This document shows, in pieces, positions 28,085-36,761 of a DNA stretch of 64,000 bases. A model generated the notes under the pieces. That model saw only the letters and a list, made by a program, of their open reading frames with translations. It ran no database searches and was not told the origin of the DNA. The translations under genes and the position numbers were made by a program. Source of the stretch: Alloscardovia macacae (GTDB lineage: Bacteria > Actinomycetota > Actinomycetes > Actinomycetales > Bifidobacteriaceae); assembly GCF_002259705.1 (NCBI RefSeq), contig NZ_MWWT01000009.1:1-64000 (forward strand). The letters run 5' to 3'. The number at the start of each line of letters is the position of its first letter. Position 1 is the first letter of the stretch.

Positions 28085-31000
28085 CTACAGCTTTTCTATA
28101 GGCGCCATGCGTAGCATGAGTCGCTTCGTTCCCTTCGACTTAAAGTCCACCGTCAGCACCGAGTTCTGTCCCCTGTCCTGAAGCTGGATAACCGTGCCGA
28201 GACCATACTCATCATGGGTGATCTTATCTCCCACGGTAAAGTCCGCTATGGTGTACTTTGGCGTGGTCTGCTTCTGCTTCTGCCCCTTACCCGCAGAACG
28301 CGATGGCGCCACGCGGCGCGTGGTCACTGCGCTGGAGGAAGAATTGGCAGAAGAACGCGTAGATGAGCGCGAACGACCAGCTGAGCCATACGAACTCTCT
28401 GTACTCACACCATAGCGCATATGTGAAGTGCGCGCGCTCGACGAGCTACCGGAGCGTGACGACCCTGAGGAGCTGCCATACGATCCGCCGAAGCTGGACG
28501 AACCGTACGAGGAACCATACGAGGATGTGCGCCCGCGCGAGCCGTACGACGAGTTCGAACCAGCCGAGCCATACGACGAGTTCGACCGCTGCGATCCGTA
28601 CGCGCTCCCCCAGCCATCACTGTCCGGAAAATCCTCATAATCCGGAAAGTCCTCGAAATCTCCTTCAGCGTAATCCCAGTCATCTTTCTTTAAGCGCTCC
28701 ACAGTCGACTCGCGGCGCTCCCAGTGGATAAGACCATCAGGAATCTCATCGAGGAACTGGCTCGGCTGCATATCCGAAGCCTGCCCCCACTGCGAACGGA
28801 CAGCCGACCGCGTCACGTACAGACGGCGCTGCGCACGGGTAATCCCCACGTATGCCAGACGCCGCTCTTCAGACAGCTCTTTCTCATCCTCCACACTGCG
28901 CGAATGTGGGAAAGTCCCCTGCTCCATGCCTTCGAGGAAGACGACTGGATACTCGAGACCCTTCGCCGTATGCAAAGTCATGAGCGTCACCGTTCCGCGG
29001 TCTTCCCCCTCACTCGGCAGCTGGTCCGAATCCGCCACAAGAGCAGTCGTCTCGAGGAAACCAGCGAGCGACGCATCCGGCGTATTCTGCTCATACTCGG
29101 CCGCCACAGACTGAAGCTGGCTAAGATTATCCACGCGCGTGGCATCCTGAGGATCTTCCGAACGGCGAAGCTCTTCTATCAGGCCCGTCTTATCCAGCAC
29201 TTCAGCGATGATTTCGCTCGGGTGCGCGTCATGCTCCACAGCAAACGCACGCAACTCTCTCATAAGGCTGCGGAAAGCTATGATGGCATTCTTCGAGCGA
29301 GAAGCGATATCCGGATTCTGCTCGACGAACTCGATGGCAGACCAGAACGTATCCGCACGTTCAGCAGCCGCCGCGTTCAGCTGAGCCTCTGCGCGCGCTC
29401 CCAGCCCACGCTTCGGTACGTTCAGAATACGGCGCGTGTTCACATCATCTGCCGGATTCGCTATAGCCTGCACATATGCCATGGCATCCTTAATCTCTCT
29501 GCGTTCGTAGAAGCGCGTACCGCCCACGATCTGGTACGGGATACGTGCGTTAATCAGTGCTTCTTCGAGCGAACGAGACTGTGCATTCGCACGGTACATG
29601 ATGGCCATCTGAGCGAAAGTATAGTGTCCTTCACCCTCGAGGCGCGCTATCTCCTGAGCTATCCACTGAGCTTCCTGCTGCGTGTTATCCGCTGCATACC
29701 CGATGATTTTATCTCCCTCACCGAGGGCAGTCCACAGCTTTTTCGGCGTGCGGTTCTGGTTCTGAGCGATGACCGCGTTCGCAGCGTCCAGGATAGTCTG
29801 CGTGGAACGGTAATTCTGCTCGAGCATGATGGTGCGTGCGTTATCGAAGTCCTGCTCGAAGTCCAGGATATTCGAGATGTCTGCACCGCGGAACGCGTAA
29901 ATGGACTGGTCAGAATCACCCACGACCGTCACCCATGCAGGCTTCAGACCAGGCGTAGCATCTGGTAGCTCTTTACTCGCAAGCAGGCGGATGAGCACGT
30001 ACTGCGCATGATTCGTGTCCTGGTACTCGTCTACGAAGATGAAGCTAAAACGCTTGCGGTAGTGCTCGAGAGCCTCCTGGCTGGTGCGTAGCAGCTCGAC
30101 CGTGCGCACCAGCAGGTCGTCGAAGTCCACAGAGTTCGCCGCGGCGAGACGATGCTGATATTCCGCGTAGCAGACCGCGAATACTTCTTCCGCATTCCCG
30201 AGGTCTGCGATATGCTGTCCGCGCTTTCCCGGCGTGTAGTCGCTCGCCACGTGCGCGAGAGCATCCGGAACAGGGATAAGCTGATTTTTAAAGTCCGAGA
30301 TGGCGCCGAGAATAGAGCGCGGCGTGTAGCGCTTGATATCGATGTTCAATTCTCCCGCTATGAGCTTAATCAGCCTCTCGCAGTCCGCCGTATCATAAAT
30401 GGAGAATCCAGACTTCAGACCGATATCCTGGCCGTGCTGTCTGAGCATGCGCACGCAGGCGGAGTGGAAGGTGGATACCCACATCTTCTGTGCCACCGGG
30501 CCGATGAGAGAGCCCAAACGCTCCTTCATCTCCGCCGCGGCTTTATTCGTAAAGGTGATGGCCAGAATCTGGCTCGGATAGGCGTGCCACTGCGTCAGCG
30601 CCCACGCGATGCGACGTGTGAGCACGCGAGTCTTACCTGACCCTGCACCAGCTCCGATGAGGAGAGCTGGCCCCTCATAGCGCACAGCCTCGTTCTGCTG
30701 TTCGTTCAGACCAGCAGTAAGGTCTTCAGCAGTGTGAGGGGTCACCTCTGGAGCGACGCTCCTCGAAGAGGGGGCGGAGTAGACTTCGTAAGTGGCGGGC
30801 GGCTCGCTCGGTTCGCTCGGCTCGCTCGGCGTGTAGTCCGATCCTCCTGGCGCAGAGTCTCTTGGCGCAGAGTCTGGCGCAGAGTCTCCTGGCATATAGT
30901 CTGGCGCTGGTTCGTACGGTGGTTCTGGTTCATATGCAGGATCTACCCATGGCTCGCCCACGGGTATAGGTTCACCCTGCACCCACGGATCATTCTGCTC

Positions 31001-31186
31001 ATCGTGCATCTGCATCTCCTGCATCTGCATAGTAGTGTCCATGAACACATTCTCCGCTGGCTCAGTCGCAGAAGGCTCGGTAAAATCCGGCTCTGGCACT
31101 GCATTCTGCAGTGGGGCCTTCTGTACGCTGTCCTCAGGGAGAGCGTCGAATCCGTCGAAATCAAATCCAGACTGTGTGAAGTTCAT
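28085..31186 (-). CDS. pcrA: ATP-dependent DNA helicase PcrA/UvrD1 with disordered extensions
   Basis: A superfamily 1A 3'-5' helicase in repair and replication conflicts, 1033 residues. Residues 1-155 are an acidic, Pro/Glu/Ser-rich disordered extension with SEPSEPSEPP and DSAPDSAPRD repeats. The helicase core follows: Q motif LTAGLNEQQNEAVRYEGPAL, Walker A GAGAGSGKTRVLTRRI, motif II FVDEYQDTNHAQYVLI, VVGDSDQSIYAFRGAD and MTLHTAKGLEYPVVFL. Residues of about 860-975 are extremely Ser/Gly/Tyr/Arg-rich with many SYGS units. The protein ends in the PcrA Tudor-like domain (FTVGDKITHDEYGLGTVIQL) that binds RNA polymerase in Bacillus. The extensions are unusual for the family. Confidence 0.96.
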   Translation of the reverse strand: MNFTQSGFDFDGFDALPEDSVQKAPLQNAVPEPDFTEPSATEPAENVFMDTTMQMQEMQMHDEQNDPWVQGEPIPVGEPWVDPAYEPEPPYEPAPDYMPGDSAPDSAPRDSAPGGSDYTPSEPSEPSEPPATYEVYSAPSSRSVAPEVTPHTAEDLTAGLNEQQNEAVRYEGPALLIGAGAGSGKTRVLTRRIAWALTQWHAYPSQILAITFTNKAAAEMKERLGSLIGPVAQKMWVSTFHSACVRMLRQHGQDIGLKSGFSIYDTADCERLIKLIAGELNIDIKRYTPRSILGAISDFKNQLIPVPDALAHVASDYTPGKRGQHIADLGNAEEVFAVCYAEYQHRLAAANSVDFDDLLVRTVELLRTSQEALEHYRKRFSFIFVDEYQDTNHAQYVLIRLLASKELPDATPGLKPAWVTVVGDSDQSIYAFRGADISNILDFEQDFDNARTIMLEQNYRSTQTILDAANAVIAQNQNRTPKKLWTALGEGDKIIGYAADNTQQEAQWIAQEIARLEGEGHYTFAQMAIMYRANAQSRSLEEALINARIPYQIVGGTRFYERREIKDAMAYVQAIANPADDVNTRRILNVPKRGLGARAEAQLNAAAAERADTFWSAIEFVEQNPDIASRSKNAIIAFRSLMRELRAFAVEHDAHPSEIIAEVLDKTGLIEELRRSEDPQDATRVDNLSQLQSVAAEYEQNTPDASLAGFLETTALVADSDQLPSEGEDRGTVTLMTLHTAKGLEYPVVFLEGMEQGTFPHSRSVEDEKELSEERRLAYVGITRAQRRLYVTRSAVRSQWGQASDMQPSQFLDEIPDGLIHWERRESTVERLKKDDWDYAEGDFEDFPDYEDFPDSDGWGSAYGSQRSNSSYGSAGSNSSYGSRGRTSSYGSSYGSSSFGGSYGSSSGSSRSGSSSSARTSHMRYGVSTESSYGSAGRSRSSTRSSANSSSSAVTTRRVAPSRSAGKGQKQKQTTPKYTIADFTVGDKITHDEYGLGTVIQLQDRGQNSVLTVDFKSKGTKRLMLRMAPIEKL

Positions 31187-31456
31187 TCTTCACTTGTAGC
31201 ACATGAGGGTTACATTCGAACATGTGTTCGAAAACGACACGCCGCGACTCGCCGAGTTCTTCAAGCTCTGACGTCTCGCTCCGTCATCGACACGCGGTAA
31301 GCTAAGCCATACAGACATAACACACACCGCTCACCCACCACCTATTCGCCGCCCAGTTTCTTCGCGCAGTATCTGACCGAAAAGTACCAGTGGCTAGCTC
31401 TCTCCATCAGGAAAACAGGTGGTCCGTGCAGCACCGAGCCTAAAGAAGAGAGAATC
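31187..31456. other. Divergent pcrA/xpt intergenic region
   Basis: 270 bp between the divergent pcrA and xpt genes. It must hold both promoters. I looked for a purine riboswitch upstream of xpt and did not find its conserved core. Near xpt there is a GAAGAGAG ribosome binding site. Nothing else recognisable. Confidence 0.4.
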
Positions 31457-32035
31457 ATGAAGCTTCTAGAAGACCGCATCCGCGAGGAAGGTACCGTAAA
31501 GCCTGGAGACGTTCTGAAAGTGGACGCCTTCTTGAATCATCAGTGCGACGTCGCACTCTTCGACGCCATGGGCGAAGAGTGGGCGCGCCTGTTCGAAGGC
31601 ACTCAGATAGATAAGATTCTCACCATCGAAGCCTCAGGCATCGGCATAGCCTGCGTGGCAGCCCGTCACTTCGGGAATGTTCCGGTGGTCTTCGCGAAAA
31701 AAGCCCAGTCCATTAACCTCGATGGAGACCAGTACTCGACGAGCATCTATTCCTTCACTAAGCAGAAAGAGTTCCCCGTCATCGTCGCGAAGAAGTTCCT
31801 AAACGAAGGTGAGCACGTACTCATTATCGATGATTTCCTGGCAAACGGTAATGCCTTAAATGGTTTACTGAAGATCTGTGAAACTGCAGGTGTAGTCGTA
31901 GAAGGATTCGGTATCGCTGTAGAAAAGGGCTTCCAGGGTGGCGGAGACGCGCTGCGTAACCGCGGATACCGCGTCGAATCCCTCGCGAATGTACGCACTA
32001 TGGATGCCGAGACCGGCAGCATCGAGTTTAACTAA
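31457..32035 (+). CDS. xpt: Xanthine phosphoribosyltransferase
   Basis: Salvages xanthine to XMP using PRPP, 192 residues. The type I PRTase PRPP-binding loop is [18 protein letters not shown], almost identical to the Bacillus Xpt motif DDFLANG. The N-terminal [20 protein letters not shown] and [10 protein letters not shown] also match. Strong ribosome binding site GAAGAGAG. It lies 54 nt before a xanthine permease gene and the pair forms the xpt-pbuX operon. Confidence 0.96.
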   Translation: MKLLEDRIREEGTVKPGDVLKVDAFLNHQCDVALFDAMGEEWARLFEGTQIDKILTIEASGIGIACVAARHFGNVPVVFAKKAQSINLDGDQYSTSIYSFTKQKEFPVIVAKKFLNEGEHVLIIDDFLANGNALNGLLKICETAGVVVEGFGIAVEKGFQGGGDALRNRGYRVESLANVRTMDAETGSIEFN

Positions 32036-32089
32036 GCCTCTCTTCATCTCCCTCGCCCCCCCATTTCTCTTAGATAAGGACAGCTCATC

Positions 32090-33496
32090 ATGGCAGCATC
32101 CACTTCTTCAGCAGCTGAATCCCAAGCAGCTGAATCCCCAGCAGCGTCGCCTTCTACAGCCACCTCACCACTGCGTCAGCTCGATGGAAAGATATCCTTC
32201 TGGTCAGGAATACCATTCGGCATTCAGCATGTGCTCGCCATGTTCGTGGCAAACCTCACACCTATAGCCATCGTGGCCGCAGCAGCCAGCATGAACTCGG
32301 AGTACAGTGCATGGATCATCAGCTCTGCACTACTCGTAGCCGGCCTCGGCACGTGCCTACAGCTCTACCCTCTGTGGCGCATAGGAGGCCGCCTGCCTAT
32401 CGTCACCGGCATCTCCTTTACGTATGTGGCTGCAGCGACGGTCATCGCATCTGACCCGAAGCTCGGTTACGGCGCGGTCATAGGCGCGGTCATCGTGGGC
32501 GGCTTCCTCGAGCTTATTCTGGGACTGACAGCTCAGTACTGGAAGCGTTTTATTAACCCTATCGTGTCTGCAGTCGTGGTGACCACCATCGGTTTCTCCC
32601 TGCTCTCCACAGGCGCCACCTCATTCGGCGGCGGTTCCGGCGCGAAAGACTTCGGTTCCTGGCAGAACCTGGCTGTAGCCACTATCACTCTCGTCGCATG
32701 CCTCGCATTCCAGCTTCTGGCAAAGGGCGTAGCGAAGCAGCTTTCCGTCCTTTTCGGCCTTGTCGTGGGATACGTCGTCGCCTTGGTGTTCACGCTTTCT
32801 GGCCTCGCTCCTGGCATGGTAGACTTCAGCAAGTTCGCGAACCTCGACCTCGTTTCGCTCCCCCACATCGCTCCGCTTATGCCATTCGGCATCATCTTTG
32901 ATGTCAATTCCATCGTGACCTTCGCTCTTCTCTACGTCGTATCATCCGTAGAAGTTCTCGGGAACACCTCGTCGCTTACTCAGGTGGGCTTCGACCGTGA
33001 GCCGACCGAGCGTGAAACTGCTGGCGCTATAGCCGGAGATGGCCTCATTTCTACCGTATCCGGCCTCTTCGGCGCGCTGCCTCTCACTTCCTTCGCTCAG
33101 AACGTAGGCCTCGTAGCCATGACGAAGGTCGTTAACCGTAAGGTCATTCTCTCTGGCGGCATCATCCTCATCCTGGCCAGCTTCTTCCCGGGATTCGCGG
33201 CTATTTTTAGCTCTCTACCTCAGGCAGTCCTCGGCGGATGCACCATCATGATGTTCGGCTCCATCGTTCTCGCTGGCATTCAGATGATAGCAAAGGCTGG
33301 TTTCTCCCAGCGAAACATCACTATCGTGACTCTCTCCCTGACCATAGGAATAGGCTTCACTCAGGCCACGGGTATCTTCCAGCACTTCCCTCAGCTCTTC
33401 CAGTCTGTTTTCTCGAATGCCATAGCCATCGCATTCGTGGTGGCACTCATCTTAAGCTGGGTACTTCCAGACGAGAAGCACTTCTTAGCGGACTAA
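32090..33496 (+). CDS. pbuX: Xanthine/purine permease, NCS2 family
   Basis: A 468-residue importer with about 14 membrane helices. The first 30 residues are a Ser/Ala-rich cytoplasmic tail with tandem AAESQAAESPA. NCS2 purine-branch motifs: IPFGIQHVLAMFVANLTPI, then GGRLPIVTGISFTYVAA, EVLGNTSSLTQVGFDREPT and GALPLTSFAQNVGLVAMTKV, with the Gln of FAQNVG in the substrate site (xanthine/urate group). It follows xpt and ends at a strong terminator. Confidence 0.93.
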   Translation: MAASTSSAAESQAAESPAASPSTATSPLRQLDGKISFWSGIPFGIQHVLAMFVANLTPIAIVAAAASMNSEYSAWIISSALLVAGLGTCLQLYPLWRIGGRLPIVTGISFTYVAAATVIASDPKLGYGAVIGAVIVGGFLELILGLTAQYWKRFINPIVSAVVVTTIGFSLLSTGATSFGGGSGAKDFGSWQNLAVATITLVACLAFQLLAKGVAKQLSVLFGLVVGYVVALVFTLSGLAPGMVDFSKFANLDLVSLPHIAPLMPFGIIFDVNSIVTFALLYVVSSVEVLGNTSSLTQVGFDREPTERETAGAIAGDGLISTVSGLFGALPLTSFAQNVGLVAMTKVVNRKVILSGGIILILASFFPGFAAIFSSLPQAVLGGCTIMMFGSIVLAGIQMIAKAGFSQRNITIVTLSLTIGIGFTQATGIFQHFPQLFQSVFSNAIAIAFVVALILSWVLPDEKHFLAD

Positions 33497-33504
33497 GGTA
33501 TACG

Positions 33505-33534
33505 AAAAGGGACCCGTACATGGGTCCCTTTTTT
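33505..33534 (+). terminator. Rho-independent terminator of xpt-pbuX
   Basis: AAAAGGGACCC, loop GTACAT, GGGTCCCTTTTTT, 8 nt after the pbuX stop. The A run on the left lets it serve the convergent gene as well. Confidence 0.92.
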
Positions 33535-33552
33535 CTTTGTATCTTCTACACA

Positions 33553-34611
33553 CTACGCGGCGAGCACTGCAGTACGGTCCGCTTCGTCCACCCGAGCATT
33601 CGCCTTTTCGAAGTCGCGAGTACCCGTAAAGACTTCCTGCGTGTAAGGATTTACACCCAGCTTCTTCGCACGGTACGCGATGTAGGCGATAGCCAGAATA
33701 TTCGCTACGAGAGCCGCAATGGATACCCAGAGGTTTGCTGTAGAACTCATAGTGGAGTTCACCGCGAATGGACTATCCACTCCGAGTTCTGGCATCGTCG
33801 TCTGGAACTGTGGGAAGACCTGAGCAAACATGCACCAAATGGCCAGCGTATTCGCTCGATTCTGTATCCAGCCACCCTTATTCCACAGAGCATTCGCCAC
33901 TGTAGGGGCCAGCAGCAGAGCGAAACCGCAGTACCACGAATGATTCGGCAGATTATTATACGTATAGCAGAAGTTCCACAGGTCATAAGAAACGATGAAG
34001 ACCCAGGTCATATCCGCCCAAATCATATCCTCCTGCTTCTTTGAGGAGTACACTGCCCACCAGCCCGTCATGCACAGAATATTAATGAGACCAGCTACAC
34101 CATTAAAGACATTATGCCAGCCCGTCACTACGGTGATGTGTTCCGACGTGGTCCACACTGGAGAACCATTCAGCATGGTGTAGTCACCCGTAAAGAAGTG
34201 AACCGCAGACTCAAAATCAGATGCCACTGCGATGAGAATATTTATGGCCACGATAACGAATGGGAAGGCGCGGAACCAGCGAGCTTTACCTATCTTTCCC
34301 CATCGGTACTTGATAGCCATAAAGCCCACACATCCTGCGAGTGCTGCATAGACCTTCGCATAATGGAACCATCCGTTTGCGAAGACCACTGTAGGATTTT
34401 TTACTCCCCAGTCCACTCCCATAAGTGCAGCAGTCACCACCGTTACACAGTACACTGTCATCACTGCTGGCACGGCTACGAACATAATGAGTCCGCCGGC
34501 CTTCGAGCGACGCGAGAACTCATTCAGCGCGATAAGCGCCACAAACACCATCACCCAGCCAAGCCACTGCATCGCAGCATGGTCACCATATACCTGGAAT
34601 AACATGTCCAT
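33553..34611 (-). CDS. Polytopic membrane protein, DUF5692-like
   Basis: A 352-residue protein with about nine hydrophobic segments. I recall this pattern (VSYDLWNFCYTYNNLPNHSW, then YCGFALLLAPTVANALWNKG) from the uncharacterised DUF5692 family; the family name is from memory and not verified. Other features are EFSRRSKAGGLIMFVAVPAV and a hydrophilic C-terminus (FTGTRDFEKANARVDEADRT). Function unknown. It is convergent to pbuX and shares the bidirectional terminator. A start at 34611 with AGGAGGAATGGAC context is well supported. Confidence 0.8.
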   Translation of the reverse strand: MDMLFQVYGDHAAMQWLGWVMVFVALIALNEFSRRSKAGGLIMFVAVPAVMTVYCVTVVTAALMGVDWGVKNPTVVFANGWFHYAKVYAALAGCVGFMAIKYRWGKIGKARWFRAFPFVIVAINILIAVASDFESAVHFFTGDYTMLNGSPVWTTSEHITVVTGWHNVFNGVAGLINILCMTGWWAVYSSKKQEDMIWADMTWVFIVSYDLWNFCYTYNNLPNHSWYCGFALLLAPTVANALWNKGGWIQNRANTLAIWCMFAQVFPQFQTTMPELGVDSPFAVNSTMSSTANLWVSIAALVANILAIAYIAYRAKKLGVNPYTQEVFTGTRDFEKANARVDEADRTAVLAA

Positions 34612-34897
34612 TCCTCCTTGAACTTTCTCGGGCTAGCCTCACATGCGTTCCATACCCATGCAAAGCTTTGTCTTAGCATTTATTATTCCATTGCATAATT
34701 CCCCAGAAACCAGTAAGTGACATAAACGCATTTTTGTCACTCTCAGCGGCGTGGCTGCGGGCAACTTAGGTGAATAACTCAATGCGAATCCACCGTATTC
34801 TTTGTGAATAACTCCCTCTAGCGACACGCATATTCACATCTGCTAACACTTTCTCTCCAGCTTGCTTCTCTGCCCTCTGCTCCTTCACACTAGAAAT

Positions 34898-36181
34898 ATG
34901 CACACACCACAAACCAGACCTGTCACACCACCACTGCCTTTGAGCAAGGCACACGACGAAGCCACGTGCCGTCGTAATAAACGACTCGTTATTAAAGGAG
35001 AACTATCAGAACCCATTCACGGATATTTTATTGATTCTCCATTATGGGAGACGCTCCCTCTAGAACAGAGGCGACTTGTCACTATCTATGCTCTTGCGTC
35101 CGAACATCCATACTGGCCAGTGGCATCATTTTCTGCAGCCTTACTTCTAGGAGCACCCCTCACAGACTATCTCCTCACGAATTTCTGCACACGCGTATAT
35201 TTTGCTACCGACCAGAACACACATATGCATCCACGAAAGACGCTCCCCGTCGATTTTGTCATCCTTAAGGACAGCCGCAACTATGCGATTATGGATGAGG
35301 CTTTCGCCGCGTGGCATCCTCATAGCGATTCTGTATTCACAAGTGGAAAAGCTGCAGCACGACTTTACAGTTCAATTACAGAAAACCTAGGAATACTCAA
35401 TGGAATTATCACGACATCACCACTAGAAACAATTTATACTATTCTGTGTTCCGGCGCTCCCTATGGTCAGTGCTTGAGTGTGTGCGATGAATTAGCGCGA
35501 CTCTATGGTATTACTGCCGAGGATATCACCCATTTTATGGAGACCAAAGCATACTCCTGGTACCACCAGCTAATCCTCTTTAAGTCATCACACATCGATG
35601 CCCACAGTGAAAACGGCGGAGAATCACTAGCTCGCGCCCGCATGATTTTGGAAGGATTCGAAGACCCCACTCTTCAGATAGTCATCCCGAACCCACTTTA
35701 CGACCCTAATCTCCCAAGGAGCGAAGCGCACAGACGTCACAATACGAAGACACTGCGTCCTGATTTCTTATGGCTTCTCGACGAAGAAGGTAAGGTAGTT
35801 CATGAACCCGTAGCTGTCCCCTTACCGGAGGGATACCGCTGTGTCATTGCCGAGATGGACGGATTCGACAAATACCATAATACAGCCATGCTCTCTAGCT
35901 CGAACGCCCGAGACAGCAAAGACGCGTGGTATCAAGAAAAAGACCGTGACGTTGCTCTGCAGATTTTAGGGTTTACCATTATTCATTTCAGCTACGATGA
36001 TGTTACTGAGAACAATGGTAAACGCCTGTGCGATCTCCTCAACCTCGCTCGCATCCCCCACATCAGCACCGTAGAAAAGAAGCGCAGGATCCATCTCGCT
36101 AAAAAATATGGAGACTTCTCCATCCTCTGTTCAGAATTACGCCAAAAGTATCTTCAGAGTAGAAACAAGCACGCAACCTAG
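34898..36181 (+). CDS. AbiEi/DUF559-like accessory protein with PD-(D/E)XK-type C-terminus
   Basis: A 427-residue protein of unknown role. The C-terminal 160 residues resemble the Vsr/DUF559 endonuclease-like fold: an Asp in LRPDFLWLL, then VIAEMDGFDKYHN (E-x-D-G-x-x-K-Y), then EKDRDVALQILGFTIIHFSY. The N-terminal half looks like the AbiEi-type antitoxin/DUF559 proteins common in actinobacteria (FSAALLLGAPLTDYLLTNF). Codon use is clearly AT-richer than the flanking genes, and it is bracketed by AT-rich spacer and a repeat island, which suggests horizontal acquisition. An in-frame start at 34862 exists but has no support. Nuclease activity is a guess. Confidence 0.65.
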   Translation: MHTPQTRPVTPPLPLSKAHDEATCRRNKRLVIKGELSEPIHGYFIDSPLWETLPLEQRRLVTIYALASEHPYWPVASFSAALLLGAPLTDYLLTNFCTRVYFATDQNTHMHPRKTLPVDFVILKDSRNYAIMDEAFAAWHPHSDSVFTSGKAAARLYSSITENLGILNGIITTSPLETIYTILCSGAPYGQCLSVCDELARLYGITAEDITHFMETKAYSWYHQLILFKSSHIDAHSENGGESLARARMILEGFEDPTLQIVIPNPLYDPNLPRSEAHRRHNTKTLRPDFLWLLDEEGKVVHEPVAVPLPEGYRCVIAEMDGFDKYHNTAMLSSSNARDSKDAWYQEKDRDVALQILGFTIIHFSYDDVTENNGKRLCDLLNLARIPHISTVEKKRRIHLAKKYGDFSILCSELRQKYLQSRNKHAT

Positions 36182-36192
36182 CCAATTCAGTG

Positions 36193-36373
36193 CACTTTTG
36201 GGCTAAACTCGACACTTGCGTTGCAGACCTCCTGCACTTTAGGGCTAATTCCGACACTCGCCTCCTACTCAGCCAGGCATAGAAATACTTATACCCTCTC
36301 CATACAGGGCTAACTGCTCGCCACACCACTGAGAAATGGATACCATTCGTCGGGATTAGCCCAAAACTGCAGA
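36193..36373. repeat. TTTTGGGCTAA palindromic repeat island (copy 3)
   Basis: Units TGCACTTTTGGGCTAAACTC (36191) and TGCACTTTAGGGCTAATTCC (36233) lie in forward orientation, each followed by CGACAC. CGTCGGGATTAGCCCAAAA is inverted at 36349-36367. A degenerate unit is near 36303. The head TTTTGGGC is shared with the islands at 4.3 and 14.3 kb but the tail differs. There is no gene inside. It directly follows the AT-rich accessory gene. Confidence 0.7.
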
Positions 36374-36528
36374 AACGCCATGTGAATAGCGTCGATAAAA
36401 GCCCACAAGTGAGTAGTCTTCACATATTCCACACATACACATACTTTTCCTCTTGCCCTTCACCCGCTCACACTTCTACCCCTTCTCTGCAAGCCTCCAC
36501 CCCGCACACCCCGCGACACGCCGCCGCA

Positions 36529-36558
36529 CGTCAAACGTTTGACGTCAAACGTTTGACG
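36529..36558. promoter_or_regulatory. Double palindromic LacI-type operator
   Basis: Two perfect 16-bp palindromes CGTCAAACGTTTGACG (36529-36544 and 36543-36558) share a CG. The AAACGTTT core with a central CpG is typical of LacI-family regulators of sugar genes. The second box overlaps a -35 element, so the bound protein would repress. The likely regulator is a CscR/ScrR-type protein; no lacI-type gene is in the window. Confidence 0.85.
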
Positions 36559-36581
36559 CACTATATTTACTCCTGTAAGAA
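36553..36581 (+). promoter_or_regulatory. Promoter of cscB
   Basis: TTGACG (36553-36558), a 17-nt spacer, then TAAGAA (36576-36581). The -35 is the right half of the second operator palindrome. The predicted leader to the cscB start is about 175 nt. Confidence 0.65.
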
Positions 36582-36761
36582 CAGCACCGGCTCGCCGAAA
36601 AGGCCGTGCAGCGAGACGCCCAGCGAAAGCTTCTTCCGCGTAGAAGAAGCCCCACCCGCCAGGCATCGCACACCCGAGTCAGCGCCGTCCTCACACCCCC
36701 AAAAAACCAAAACCGCAAAAACACAAAACGCAAACACATAACCGAGAATCGAGAAAACGCG

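Noticed and set aside
31300-31456. Purine riboswitch upstream of xpt.
   Set aside because: The conserved core and paired loops of the purine aptamer were not found, and no terminator/antiterminator pair is visible in the leader.
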